Shown: positions 1 through 8,492 of the stretch, in pieces
Layout of the letters: each line of letters begins with the position of its first letter
Numbering within the stretch: position 1 is the stretch's first letter
Assembly: GCF_045348435.1 (NCBI RefSeq)
Contig: NZ_CP157484.1
Span: 4,402,001-4,466,000 of the forward strand
From: Alsobacter sp045348435
Lineage (GTDB): Bacteria > Pseudomonadota > Alphaproteobacteria > Rhizobiales > Beijerinckiaceae
DNA length: 64,000 bases
Direction of reading: 5' to 3'
Notes under the pieces: generated by a model
Told to the model about the DNA's origin: nothing
Databases searched by the model: none
Seen by the model: the letters and a program-made list of their open reading frames with translations, nothing else
Translations under genes and position numbers: made by a program

Positions 1-487
1 CCTGTTCTATTTCGGCTCTAGCGCGGTGCTGACGCCCATCGGCCGCTTCTTCGGCGCCGAGGGCTTCGTCTCCCTGCCCGGCTTCCTGGCCGGCGCGCTG
101 GCGATCGGGGTGGTGTCGGGGGCCTATTTCACCGAGGTGTTCCGGGGCGCCTACAACACCGTGTCGCGCGGCGAGCTCGAGGCCGCGACCGCCACCGGGA
201 TGACGCGTCTGCTGCGGTTCCGCCGCATCGTCGCGCCGCTGACGCTGCGCTTCGCGCTGCCGGGGCTGGGCAACGTGTGGCAGCAGGTGCTGAAGGAATC
301 GGCCCTGATCTCGGTGACCGGGCTTGTCGAGATCCTGCGCCAGTCGCAGATTGCGGCCGGCTCCACGCGCCAGCCGTTCACGTTCTTCATGGCCGCGGCC
401 GTGCTCTACCTCGTGATCTCCACCGCGTCCGGCTGGGGCCTGTCGCGCGCCGAGGCGCACTTCACCCGTGGCCTCCGGAGGGCGTGA
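1..487 (+). CDS. Polar/basic amino-acid ABC transporter permease, HisQ-like (5' end cut off by window)
   Basis: Inner-membrane permease of a polar amino-acid ABC importer. The reading frame is open from base 2 with no start in the window, so the N-terminus lies upstream; 161 residues are visible. They contain hydrophobic helices and the cytoplasmic EAA loop that contacts the ATPase (GELEAATATGMTRLLRFRRIVAPLTLR), characteristic of the HisM/HisQ family. The stop overlaps the next permease start (TGATG at 485-489), so the two are translationally coupled. It is the first visible gene of a four-gene operon (permease, permease, ATPase, binding protein). The family is certain; the exact substrate is not, although the binding protein resembles lysine/arginine/ornithine/histidine binders. 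Confidence 0.9.
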   Translation, partial: LFYFGSSAVLTPIGRFFGAEGFVSLPGFLAGALAIGVVSGAYFTEVFRGAYNTVSRGELEAATATGMTRLLRFRRIVAPLTLRFALPGLGNVWQQVLKESALISVTGLVEILRQSQIAAGSTRQPFTFFMAAAVLYLVISTASGWGLSRAEAHFTRGLRRA

Positions 488-1206
488 TGGACTTCGCCTT
501 CCTGGTCGAGACCCTGCTGACGCTGCTGCCCGGCGTGCCGCTCACCCTCAAGCTCGCCTTTTCGGCCGTTGCGCTCGGGGCCGTGCTGGCGCTGGGGCTC
601 GCGATGATGCGGCTGTCGGGCCTGCGCGCGCTGGACTGGCCGGCGCGGGTCTACGTGTTCCTGTTCAGGTCGACGCCGCTGCTGGTGCAGATCTTCCTGA
701 TCTATTATGGCCTCGGGCAGTTTCGCGAGGTTCGCACCAGCTGGCTCTGGCCGTTTCTGCGCGAGCCTTACTGGTGCGCCGTGCTGGCCCTGACGCTGAA
801 TACTGCCGCCTATGCGAGCGAGATCTTCCGCGGAGGGCTCCTGGCCGTGCCGCACGGACAGGTGGAGGCGGCGCGCGCCGCCGGCATGGGCCGCGGCCTG
901 CTGTTTCGCCGCATCGTGCTGCCGGTGGCGATCCGCCAGGCGCTGCCGGCCTATGGCAGCGAGCTGATCCTGATGATCAAGGCCACCGCGCTGGCCTCCA
1001 TCATCACCCTGATGGAGGTGACAGGCCTCGCCGCCAAGCTGATCGCCGAGACCTACCGGGCGATCGAGGTCTTTATCGTGGCGGGCTCGATCTACCTGGT
1101 TCTCAACTTTGTCGTGACCCGGCTCGTGCTGGCCGCCGAGCGCCGGCTCACGCCGCATCTGCGCCCCGCCCCGGTCGCGATCCTGAATGATGGAGGCGCG
1201 GCGTGA
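487..1206 (+). CDS. Polar/basic amino-acid ABC transporter permease, HisM-like
   Basis: Second permease of the amino-acid importer, 239 residues, the usual HisM/ArtM length. ATG at 487 is chosen because it overlaps the upstream stop and begins a typical N-terminal helix (MDFAFLVETLLTLLPGVPLTLKLAF). The frame stays open further upstream, but only as antisense-like sequence over the first permease. The FRSTPLLVQIFLIYYG segment and the EAA loop (GQVEAARAAGMGRGLLFRRIVLP, about residues 128-150) are family signatures. The two permeases would form a heterodimer in the inner membrane. The gene overlaps the ATPase gene by four bases (GTGA). Confidence 0.93.
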   Translation: MDFAFLVETLLTLLPGVPLTLKLAFSAVALGAVLALGLAMMRLSGLRALDWPARVYVFLFRSTPLLVQIFLIYYGLGQFREVRTSWLWPFLREPYWCAVLALTLNTAAYASEIFRGGLLAVPHGQVEAARAAGMGRGLLFRRIVLPVAIRQALPAYGSELILMIKATALASIITLMEVTGLAAKLIAETYRAIEVFIVAGSIYLVLNFVVTRLVLAAERRLTPHLRPAPVAILNDGGAA

Positions 1207-1964
1207 CCGCAGTTCCGGCCGTCCGGCTCACCGACCTGCGCAAGAGCTTCGGGCCACTCGAGGTGCTGAAGGGCGTGTCGCTCGAAGCGCACGAGGGCGA
1301 CGTGGTGTCGATCCTGGGCTCGTCGGGCTCCGGCAAATCCACCATGCTGCGCTGCATCAACATGCTGGAGACGCCCGATGGCGGCGAGGTCGCGATTGCG
1401 GGCGAGGTGATTGGGTTGAAGCCGACGCGCCACGGCATGCGGCCGGCCGACCGGCTGCAGGTGGACCGGATGCGCTCGCAGATCGGCATGGTGTTCCAGA
1501 GCTTCAATCTCTGGTCGCACATGACCGTGCTGGAGAACGTGATCGAGGCGCCCATCCACGTGCAGAAGCGGCCGCGCGCCGAGGCGGTCGCCGAGGCCGA
1601 GGCGATCCTCGCCAAGGTGGGCATCGCGGACAAGCGCAACCACTATCCGGCGCATCTCTCCGGCGGGCAGCAGCAACGCGCCGCCATCGCGCGGGCGCTG
1701 GCGCAGCGGCCCAAGGTGATGCTGTTCGACGAGCCCACCTCGGCGCTGGACCCCGAGCTCGTCGGCGAGGTGCTGCGCGTGATGCGGTCGCTCGCCGAGG
1801 AAGGCCGCACCATGCTGGTGGTGACCCACGAGATGGGCTTCGCCCGCGACGTCTCCAACAAGGTCGTCTTCCTGCACAAGGGCGTCGTGGAAGCGCAGGG
1901 CGCGCCCGGCGAGGTCTTCACCAACTCCACATCCGAGCGCTTCCGCCAGTTCCTGGCGGGCTGA
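1203..1964 (+). CDS. Amino-acid ABC transporter ATP-binding protein (HisP/GlnQ family)
   Basis: Cytoplasmic ATPase that drives the adjacent permease pair; 253 residues, normal for HisP/GlnQ. A GTG start at 1203 overlaps the previous stop. Walker A is GSSGSGKST (about residues 39-47), followed by the Q-loop (MVFQSFNLWSHMTVLENV), the ABC signature LSGGQQQR, Walker B VMLFDEPTSALDPE and the switch histidine in VVTHEMGF. The insertion between Walker A and the Q-loop is typical of HisP rather than GlnQ. All catalytic motifs are intact. The binding-protein gene follows 34 bases downstream. Confidence 0.95.
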   Translation: MTAVPAVRLTDLRKSFGPLEVLKGVSLEAHEGDVVSILGSSGSGKSTMLRCINMLETPDGGEVAIAGEVIGLKPTRHGMRPADRLQVDRMRSQIGMVFQSFNLWSHMTVLENVIEAPIHVQKRPRAEAVAEAEAILAKVGIADKRNHYPAHLSGGQQQRAAIARALAQRPKVMLFDEPTSALDPELVGEVLRVMRSLAEEGRTMLVVTHEMGFARDVSNKVVFLHKGVVEAQGAPGEVFTNSTSERFRQFLAG

Positions 1965-1998
1965 CCGCGCCAACACACAAAAACAGGAAAACAGGGTC

Positions 1999-2844
1999 AT
2001 GAAACTCAACATCATCGCCGCATTGGCGCTCGTGGGCGCCGCCGTCGTCGCGAGCCCGGCCGCCGCGCAGCAGAAGGTGCGCTTCGCCACCGAGGGCGCG
2101 TTCCGCCCGTGGAACTGGACGGAGGCGGACGGCTCGCTCGCAGGCTTCGAGATCGATCTCTACAAGGACCTCTGCAAGCGCGCCGAACTCGACTGCACCA
2201 TCCAGTCGCAGGCCTTCGAGGGCGCGATCCCGGCGCTGAACGCCGGCAAGTACGACGCGATCATCTCGGGCATGTCGGCGACGCCCAAGCGCGAGGAGGT
2301 GGTGCTGTTCACGATCCCCTACGGCTCCACGGGCCAGAGCTTCGCGGTGTCGAAGACCGGGTCGATGAAGGAGCTGCCCGACACGGGCCAGCTCTTCCCC
2401 CTCTCCACGCCCGCCAACGAGGCCGCCGCGCAGGCCGAGATTGACAAGCTGAAGCCCGTGCTGAAGGGCAAGGTGATGGGCGTGCAGACCGCCTCCATCG
2501 CGGCGTCCTTCGTCGACAAGTACCTGAAGGGCGTGGTGGACGTGCGCGAGTACAAGACCACCGAGCAGCACGACCTCGACCTCGCGGCCGGCCGCGTCGA
2601 CCTGATCATGGCCTCCATGGCGTACCTGACCACGGCGGCCTCCAAGCAGGGCAATGAGGACATGGCCATCAAGGGCCCGCGCTTCCAGGGCGGCGTGCTC
2701 GGGCGAGGCAGCTCCATCGGGCTGCGCAAGGGCGACGAGGCCCTGAAGGCCAAGCTCGACAAGGCCATCATGGCGGCCAACGCCGACGGCACGATCGAGA
2801 AGCTGAGCCAGAAGTATTTCGGCTACGACGTCAGCGTGAAATGA
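1999..2844 (+). CDS. Periplasmic amino-acid-binding protein (HisJ/ArgT-like)
   Basis: Periplasmic receptor of the importer, 281 residues. An N-terminal signal peptide (about residues 1-24) ends in an AAAQ-type cleavage site. The mature protein starts with the SBP family 3 fold (VRFATEGAFRPWNWTEADG, then GFEIDLYKDLC). It keeps two close cysteines (CKRAELDC) at the place where HisJ/LAO proteins have a disulfide, and the ligand loop SGMSATPKREEVV. This favours a basic amino acid (lysine, arginine, ornithine or histidine), though specificity is inferred. It is the last gene of the operon and is followed by a strong terminator. Confidence 0.92.
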   Translation: MKLNIIAALALVGAAVVASPAAAQQKVRFATEGAFRPWNWTEADGSLAGFEIDLYKDLCKRAELDCTIQSQAFEGAIPALNAGKYDAIISGMSATPKREEVVLFTIPYGSTGQSFAVSKTGSMKELPDTGQLFPLSTPANEAAAQAEIDKLKPVLKGKVMGVQTASIAASFVDKYLKGVVDVREYKTTEQHDLDLAAGRVDLIMASMAYLTTAASKQGNEDMAIKGPRFQGGVLGRGSSIGLRKGDEALKAKLDKAIMAANADGTIEKLSQKYFGYDVSVK

Positions 2845-2852
2845 TCCGATAT

Positions 2853-2885
2853 GCCCGCCGCCGGAACGCCGGCGGCGGGCTTTTC
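2853..2885 (+). terminator. Rho-independent terminator of the amino-acid importer operon
   Basis: A perfect 10-bp GC stem (2853-2862 with 2871-2880) and an 8-base loop are followed immediately by TTTT. It lies 8 bases after the binding-protein stop and separates it from the convergent solute-binding gene. Confidence 0.9.
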
Positions 2886-2912
2886 TTTGGCGCACGCCCT
2901 GACGGGCTGCGC

Positions 2913-4103
2913 TTATTTCTTCGTCTTGCTGTTGCCGATCTCCCGATCCCACTTGTCGAACATCGCGACCAGCGGCTTTGAATCGAGCGGCGGCTCGGTC
3001 GGGTTGTCGGAGATCATGGCCGCGTATTCCTGGCGGCCGAACTTGGCGATCGTCTGCTGGCTTTCCTTGGGAGCCATGTCGATCGTCACGCCATGGATGG
3101 CGGGGCCGGGATACATGTATCCGTGATCATACATGTAGGCCTGCTGCGCCGGCTCGAGCAGGTAGGCCATGAGGGCGAGAACGACGTCGAGCTTCTCGGG
3201 AGCGACGCCCTTGGGAATCGCCATGTAGTTGGCGTCCCCCACCCAGTGGAATCCCTTCAGGGTCGCGACCTTGAACTGCTCCGGGACGATGCCGAGATAG
3301 CGCGGATTGATGTCCCAGCCGGTGGTGGTCGCGATGATGTCCCGCGATCCCTCGGCCAGTTCCTTCATCGTCGCCGTCGTGCCGGACGGGTAGTACTCGA
3401 TGCAGGTGTTCATCTCCTTTAGATAAGCCCAGGTCTTGTCCCAGCCGTGGATGGGGTCCTGCGGATCCTTGTCGCCCAGGAGGTAGGGCAGGCCCATCAC
3501 GAAGGTCCGTCCCGGCCCTGAATTGGCCGGGCGGGCGTACATGAAGCGGTTCGGATGCGCCTTGCACCAGGCCAGCAGCGATTCCGCCGTGTCCGGGACG
3601 GCCTTCAGTTGCTGGGGATCATACTCCAGCAGCGGGCCGGACGGATACCAGTCGAGCACGAAGGCTTGCCCTTGCGCCATCTTCTGCATGGCGTAGGCGC
3701 CGGGCAAATAGAGCTTGTCGAGCGCGGGGAAGCGATCGGCGTATTTCGGCAGGATCTCCAGCCAGATGTTCTGCTCCATGCCGGCCGCCAGGGCGTCGTT
3801 GCCGGTCAGCACGAAGTCGATGTCCACCCGGCCGGCGTCCTGCTGCGCCCTCAGCTTGCCGGCGAGTTCCGGCGCCGTCGCCTTGGTGAAGACGAAACGG
3901 CTCACCAGGTCGGGATGCTCCTTCTGGAACTTCTCGAGGGCGGGCTGGCTGATCTGGAGGTCGCCCGCCACGTCGATCACGTTGATGGTCAAGGGCGCTT
4001 TCGGCTTGGCTGGAGCCTTGGCCGTCTGGGCGCTGAGCGGGGCCAACGCGCCGAACGCCATCAGGGCCGCTGTCGCCAGCCAATATCTCAAAGGGGACGC
4101 CAT
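2913..4103 (-). CDS. Orphan extracellular solute-binding protein (SBP family 1-like)
   Basis: Predicted periplasmic ligand-binding protein of 396 residues. It has a signal peptide (MASPLRYWLATAALMAFGALAPLSAQ) followed by a bilobal-type sequence (LTINVIDVAGDLQISQPALEKFQKEHPDLV) resembling the iron/spermidine/thiamine-type binding proteins. A good ribosome site (AGGAGGAG) precedes the ATG. No permease or ATPase gene adjoins it, so its transporter partners must be elsewhere. It lies 78 bases downstream of a LacI regulator on the same strand and is probably co-transcribed with it. The ligand cannot be predicted. Family membership is fairly sure; role in transport is inferred. Confidence 0.8.
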   Translation of the reverse strand: MASPLRYWLATAALMAFGALAPLSAQTAKAPAKPKAPLTINVIDVAGDLQISQPALEKFQKEHPDLVSRFVFTKATAPELAGKLRAQQDAGRVDIDFVLTGNDALAAGMEQNIWLEILPKYADRFPALDKLYLPGAYAMQKMAQGQAFVLDWYPSGPLLEYDPQQLKAVPDTAESLLAWCKAHPNRFMYARPANSGPGRTFVMGLPYLLGDKDPQDPIHGWDKTWAYLKEMNTCIEYYPSGTTATMKELAEGSRDIIATTTGWDINPRYLGIVPEQFKVATLKGFHWVGDANYMAIPKGVAPEKLDVVLALMAYLLEPAQQAYMYDHGYMYPGPAIHGVTIDMAPKESQQTIAKFGRQEYAAMISDNPTEPPLDSKPLVAMFDKWDREIGNSKTKK

Positions 4104-4181
4104 GTTCGTTCTCCTCCTGGGGGGTCGAGGTCGGAATGCGGTCCCGCCATGCGGCGCAAGAGCGTCGCGGCGGCTGGCGGA

Positions 4182-5255
4182 TCAGGGTGGTCCCGGCGAT
4201 CGGGACGGGGTTGCGGCGCGCAAGCCCGGACGCCGCGCGCCGCCGGCGCTCGTCTGCGCCAGCGCGGCGGCCGGCCGTGCGCCCGCCGTGCTGGCGCGAA
4301 CCACCAGCGCCGTCGGGATGGTGAGGAGGCTCGGCGTGGTCTCGCCCGTGTCGATCATGCGGATCAGCAGGTCCACCGCGGCGGCTCCCGCATCGGCGCA
4401 ATGCCCCGCGATGGTGGTCAGGGGCGGATGGGTCGTCGCCGCAAGCACGTCGTCGAAGCCGACCACGCTTACATCGCCCGGAATGGCCATGTCCCGCACC
4501 TGATAGCCCGCCACCACGCCCTGGGCGACCAGGTCGTCGAAGGCCAGCACGGCGGTGACGCCGGTTCGGACGAGTTCGTCCACCACCGCGCGGCCGGCCT
4601 CGTAGGTGGGGCGATGGGCGGGAACGGCCAGGAGCGCGACCCCCAGCCGCTGGGCGGCGGCGGCGACCGCCGTCTCTCGCTGCTGGTTGGCCCAGGACGC
4701 GGCTGGACCGCTCACATAGGCGATGCGGCGATGGCCGAGGCCGACCAGATGGCTCAGGGCGCTGGTGATGCCGCCGGCGACGTCCATGAGGACGCGCGTC
4801 ACCGCGGGGATGTCGCGATTGATCAGCACCGTCGGCCTTTGCGACGCGTGATGCAGAATTCGGGCTTCGGCCTGGCGCGGCGAGGCGACGACGAAGCCGT
4901 CCACCTGGACGGCCATCTTGGAGAGCAGGACGTCCTCCCGGTCCGGGGTTTCGTCGGAATCTCCGATCAGGACCGCATAGCCGGCGGCGTCCGCCCGGGC
5001 CTGCGCCGCCCTGATCAGGGGCGGGAAAAAGGGGTTGGCGATGTCCGGCACGAGCAGCGCGATGACGCCGAACCGGCCGGTGCTGAGCGCCCGCGCGATG
5101 CGGTTCGGCACATAGCCGATCTCGTCGGCGACCCGCCGCACATGGTCCGCCACCGCAGCGCTCAGAAGATTGGGCCGGGAGAAGGCGCGCGACACCGTCG
5201 CCTTGGACACTCCAGCGCGCGCGGCGACGTCGGCGATCGTGAGTTGTCGTGTCAC
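4182..5255 (-). CDS. LacI-family transcriptional regulator
   Basis: DNA-binding repressor of 357 residues. The N-terminal LacI helix-turn-helix is TIADVAARAGVSKATVSRAFSRP (about residues 6-28), with the hinge region VPNRIARALSTGRFGVIALLVPDIANPFF, followed by a periplasmic-binding-protein-like sensor domain. The last 30 or so residues are a low-complexity Ala/Arg/Pro tail not usual for the family. A perfect LacI-type palindrome begins 12 bases upstream of the start codon, which suggests autoregulation. The likely target is the co-directional orphan binding protein and perhaps the transketolase cluster. The effector is unknown; sugars or sugar acids are usual for the family. Confidence 0.93.
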   Translation of the reverse strand: MTRQLTIADVAARAGVSKATVSRAFSRPNLLSAAVADHVRRVADEIGYVPNRIARALSTGRFGVIALLVPDIANPFFPPLIRAAQARADAAGYAVLIGDSDETPDREDVLLSKMAVQVDGFVVASPRQAEARILHHASQRPTVLINRDIPAVTRVLMDVAGGITSALSHLVGLGHRRIAYVSGPAASWANQQRETAVAAAAQRLGVALLAVPAHRPTYEAGRAVVDELVRTGVTAVLAFDDLVAQGVVAGYQVRDMAIPGDVSVVGFDDVLAATTHPPLTTIAGHCADAGAAAVDLLIRMIDTGETTPSLLTIPTALVVRASTAGARPAAALAQTSAGGARRPGLRAATPSRSPGPP

Positions 5256-5266
5256 CGCGCCACCTC

Positions 5267-5280
5267 TGCAACCGGTTGCA
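5267..5280. promoter_or_regulatory. LacI-type operator palindrome
   Basis: Perfect 14-bp palindrome TGCAACCGGTTGCA with the central CG typical of LacI-family operators, 12 bases upstream of the LacI gene start. It would block or overlap that gene's promoter. Confidence 0.75.
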
Positions 5281-5766
5281 TAGAATGGTGGCGGCTCGCT
5301 TGACGTGTCAAGCCGCGATGGCGCGCGCGACCTCCCCCAAGACTCCGCACGCTGCTCCGCGCAGCGAAGGTCACGTCGCTAGATCGTCGAGACTAGGCCG
5401 GATGCCGGGCTGAAAGCGTCGCGGGAGGAGTATTCTGACGGTGCAGACGGCGAAAGAGCGGATCCACACGGCATGGCGCTGGCCTGCCATTCGCGTATGC
5501 GATCGGAAGGGCTCGAAGACCCCGCCTGTCAGCGAACTCCAACAGCATTGGAGAGCCGCGATGACAAGAGAAGCGATCCAGACGGAGGATACGCCGCCGG
5601 GCTAGTCCCGATGGGACCTTATCCTTGGAAGGTCAGCCCTTCGGGCCGCAGTCCGGAGGGCTCGTCGTGTGTGCGGACCCTGGTCCCGGACCGGTCCGGG
5701 ATCGCCGCCCTCGCCGCTCACAGGAACCCCGTCGAGAGCCATGGCGCCGCGGCGATGATTAGCGGG
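5281..5766. other. Intergenic region with an 18-bp palindrome; no gene seen
   Basis: About 490 bases between the LacI gene start and the transketolase subunit stop. No convincing coding sequence or tRNA is visible. The only marked structure is a perfect 18-bp palindrome at 5684-5701 (TCCCGGACCGGTCCGGGA). It has no T-run, so it is either a protein-binding site or a weak transcript-end hairpin for the leftward transketolase operon. Confidence 0.5.
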
Positions 5767-6774
5767 TCACAGCCAGGCTTTGATCCTGCTGCTGACCGCC
5801 GAGGCCGAGATGCCGTAGCGCTCGTGCAAGGTGGGCAGCGCCCCCGCATGCAGGAACTCGTCGGGCAAGCCGATATGCCTGAATTTCGGATGGACGCCCG
5901 CCTGGAGCAGCGCCGAGGCCACGGCGTCGCCGAGGCCGCCGATCACCGAGTGGTTTTCGGCCACGACCACGAGGCGCCCGCCCTTGCCGGCCTCGCGCAG
6001 GATGGTCTCCACGTCCAGCGGCTTGATGGTGGGCGCATGCAGGACGGCGGCGTCGACCCGGTCGTCGGCGAGCAGCTTGGCCGCTTCCAGCGCCCGCATG
6101 GTCATCAGCCCGGAGGAGATGATCAACACGTCGCGGCCGTCGCGGATGGTCTTGGCCTTGCCGAGCTCGAAGCTGTAGCCGTACTCGTCCAGCACGACCG
6201 GCACCTGGCCGCGCAGCAGGCGCATATAGACCGGTCCCTGGTGGGCCGCGATGGCCGGCACCGCCTGCTCGATCTCGTGGGCGTCGCAGGGATCGATCAC
6301 CGTCATGCCCGGCATGGCGCGGAACAGGGCCAGGTCCTCCGTCGCCTGGTGACTCGGCCCATAGCCGGAGGTCAGGCCCGGCAGCGCGCAGACGATCTTC
6401 ACGTTGCGGTTCTCTTCCGCGATCGTCTGGTGGATGAAGTCATAAGCGCGGCGCGATGCGAACACCGCGTAGGTCGTCGCGAAGGGGGTGAAGCCTTCCG
6501 CCGCCAGGCCCGCCGCGGCCCCGAACAGCAGCTGCTCGGCCATGCCCATCTGGTAGCTGCGGTCGGGGAAGGCGTTCTGGAAGATGTGCAGGTCGGTGTA
6601 TTTGCCGAGATCGGCCGTCATGCCGACGACGTCCGGCCGCTCCTTGGCGAGCGCGACGAGCGCGTGGCCGAAGGGAGCGGGCCTGGTCTTCTGCCCCTCC
6701 GCCGCGATCGAGGCGATCATCGCCGAGGTGGTCAGGCGCGGCTTGGCCGCGGGGGCGTTCGGCGTGGACGTCAT
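5767..6774 (-). CDS. Transketolase, C-terminal subunit (split transketolase)
   Basis: Beta-like half of a split, thiamine-diphosphate-dependent transketolase; 335 residues. It contains the pyrimidine-binding domain (PDVVGMTADLGKYTDLHIFQNAFPDRSYQMGMAEQ, including the conserved MGMAEQ glutamate) and the C-terminal transketolase domain. The ATG at 6774 overlaps the stop of the N-terminal half (ATGA), so both halves are made in equal amounts. Longer upstream frame extension is ignored for that reason. Such split enzymes in alphaproteobacterial sugar clusters act on unusual keto-sugar phosphates; an apulose-4-phosphate-type role is possible but cannot be decided here. Confidence 0.9.
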   Translation of the reverse strand: MTSTPNAPAAKPRLTTSAMIASIAAEGQKTRPAPFGHALVALAKERPDVVGMTADLGKYTDLHIFQNAFPDRSYQMGMAEQLLFGAAAGLAAEGFTPFATTYAVFASRRAYDFIHQTIAEENRNVKIVCALPGLTSGYGPSHQATEDLALFRAMPGMTVIDPCDAHEIEQAVPAIAAHQGPVYMRLLRGQVPVVLDEYGYSFELGKAKTIRDGRDVLIISSGLMTMRALEAAKLLADDRVDAAVLHAPTIKPLDVETILREAGKGGRLVVVAENHSVIGGLGDAVASALLQAGVHPKFRHIGLPDEFLHAGALPTLHERYGISASAVSSRIKAWL

Positions 6775-7622
6775 GCGGGCCTCCCATCGTCCAGGGCCTG
6801 CAGCGCGAGCCGCCACTCGTGGGCCTCGACGCGGATGAAGTGGTTCTTTTCGCGGGCTTCCAGGAAGGGCACGCCCTTGCCCATGAGGGTGTCGGCGATG
6901 ATCATCTTGGGCCGCGGCTGGTCGTCGGCCTTGGCCGCGTCGAAGGCCGCCACCACGGCGTCGACGTCGTTGCCGTCGATGCGCTGGACGTGCCAGCCGA
7001 AGGCCGCAACCTTGTCGACCAGCGGCTCGAAAGCCATGACCTGCGAGGACGCCCCGTCAGCCTGCTGGTTGTTCACATCGACGATGGCGATGATGTTGTC
7101 GAGCTTGTGGTGGGCCGCCGCCATCATGGCCTCCCATTTCGAGCCCTCGTCGAGCTCGCCGTCGGAGAACAGCACATAGACGCGGGACGACGACGCCTTG
7201 CGCTTCAGCCCCAGCGCCATGCCGACCGCGATCGACAGGCCGAGGCCGAGCGAGCCGCCCGACATCTCCATGCCGGGCGTGTACTGCGCCATGCCGGACA
7301 TCGGCAGGCGGCTGTCATCGAAGCCGTAGGTCTCGATCTCGGCTTCCGGCACCACTCCGGCCTCGATCAGCGCCGCATAGAGCGCAATGGCGTAGTGGCC
7401 GTTCGAGAGCAGGAACCGGTCGCGTCCCTCCCAGGTGGGATCCTCGGGCCGGTAGGTCATGGCGTGGAACCAGGCCGTGGCCAGCACGTCGGCGATGTCG
7501 AGCGCCTGGGCGATGTAGCCCTGGCCCTGCACCTCGCCCATGCGCACGGCGTTGCGGCGGATGCGGTAGGCCCGCTCGGCGATGCTGGGCGCGTTCGCGC
7601 CCGGCGGCGGAGGCGTCGTCAT
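6771..7622 (-). CDS. Transketolase, N-terminal subunit (split transketolase)
   Basis: TPP pyrophosphate-binding half, 283 residues. The TPP motif is FSDGELDEGSKWEA ... VDVNNQQADG; SDGE replaces the commoner GDGE, and the metal-binding NN is present. Early conserved blocks (FLLSNGHYAIALYAAL; GGSLGLGLSIAVGMA) also match transketolase. It is preceded 22 bases upstream by the SDR gene and overlaps the C-terminal half by four bases. Together the two subunits equal one full transketolase of about 620 residues. The cluster context (SDR, LysR) suggests a dedicated sugar or sugar-alcohol catabolic route rather than the housekeeping pentose phosphate enzyme. Confidence 0.92.
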   Translation of the reverse strand: MTTPPPPGANAPSIAERAYRIRRNAVRMGEVQGQGYIAQALDIADVLATAWFHAMTYRPEDPTWEGRDRFLLSNGHYAIALYAALIEAGVVPEAEIETYGFDDSRLPMSGMAQYTPGMEMSGGSLGLGLSIAVGMALGLKRKASSSRVYVLFSDGELDEGSKWEAMMAAAHHKLDNIIAIVDVNNQQADGASSQVMAFEPLVDKVAAFGWHVQRIDGNDVDAVVAAFDAAKADDQPRPKMIIADTLMGKGVPFLEAREKNHFIRVEAHEWRLALQALDDGRPA

Positions 7623-7644
7623 GGGTCTGCTCCCAGGTCAAAGA

Positions 7645-8394
7645 TCAGTGGATGAGCATGCCGCCGTTCACGTCGATGACGGCGCCGGTGACGTAGGCGG
7701 AGAGGTCGGAGGCCAGGAACAGGTAGATGTTGGCCACGTCCCGCGCCTCGCCGAGGCGGTTCAGCGGGATGCCCTTGATGATGTCGGCCTTCATCTCGGG
7801 CGTGAGCTTGCCGCCCGTGATGTCGGTCTGGATCAGGCCCGGCGTGACGCTGTTCACCCGGATCCCGTCGGGCCCCAGCTCCCGCGCCATGGCCTTGGCG
7901 AGGCCCAGCACGCCGGCCTTGGCCGCCGAATAATGCGGGCCGCCGAAGATGCCGCCGCCGCGCTGCGCCGAGACCGACGACATGCAGGCGATCGAGCCCT
8001 GCCGGCGGGCGCGCATATGCGGGATGAAGGCCTGGCTGAGATAGAGCACGCCGGTCATGTTGACGTCGACGACGCGCGCCCAGTCCTCGGGACGGACGTC
8101 CATCACCTTGAGCGGCTGCGTAATGCCGGCGTTGTTGATCAGGATGTCCACAGCGCCGAAGGCGGCTATCACCTGCTCGGCGGCGCGGCGGCAGCTGGCG
8201 AGGTCGGCGACGTCGCAGCCGAGCCCGACATGGCCGGCGCCCAGCTCCTTGGCGGCCTCCGCAGCGCCGGCGGCGTCGAGGTCCAGGATGGCGACCCGTG
8301 CGCCCTGTTCGGCGAAGAGCTGCGCGGTGGCGCGTCCGATGCCCCGTTTGCTGGCCGCCCCGGAGATCACTGCGGTCTTGCCCTTCAGCAGCAT
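7645..8394 (-). CDS. SDR-family NAD(P)-dependent oxidoreductase
   Basis: Classical short-chain dehydrogenase of 249 residues. The Rossmann glycine motif is SGAASKRGIG near the N-terminus; NNAG, catalytic Ser (MSSVSAQ) and YSAAK (Tyr/Lys) follow. An ATG at 8394 preceded by AGGAGG is the start; a longer frame upstream lacks a ribosome site. It is co-directional with, and 22 bases before, the split transketolase genes, so it probably oxidises a sugar or polyol to the ketose that the transketolase pathway consumes. Exact substrate unknown. Confidence 0.92.
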   Translation of the reverse strand: MLLKGKTAVISGAASKRGIGRATAQLFAEQGARVAILDLDAAGAAEAAKELGAGHVGLGCDVADLASCRRAAEQVIAAFGAVDILINNAGITQPLKVMDVRPEDWARVVDVNMTGVLYLSQAFIPHMRARRQGSIACMSSVSAQRGGGIFGGPHYSAAKAGVLGLAKAMARELGPDGIRVNSVTPGLIQTDITGGKLTPEMKADIIKGIPLNRLGEARDVANIYLFLASDLSAYVTGAVIDVNGGMLIH

Positions 8395-8492
8395 GCGGTC
8401 CTCCTTGTCCGATCCTGCGCCGGATCGTGGCGAAGAGGTATCATCGCGTCCCATTCACGGGCAAACGAGAAAAACCACGCGGTCCAAGACTT

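Noticed and set aside
5473..7179. Plus-strand open frame across the transketolase C-terminal gene
   Set aside because: Opposite a gene with clear transketolase motifs; the plus-strand product has no recognisable domain.
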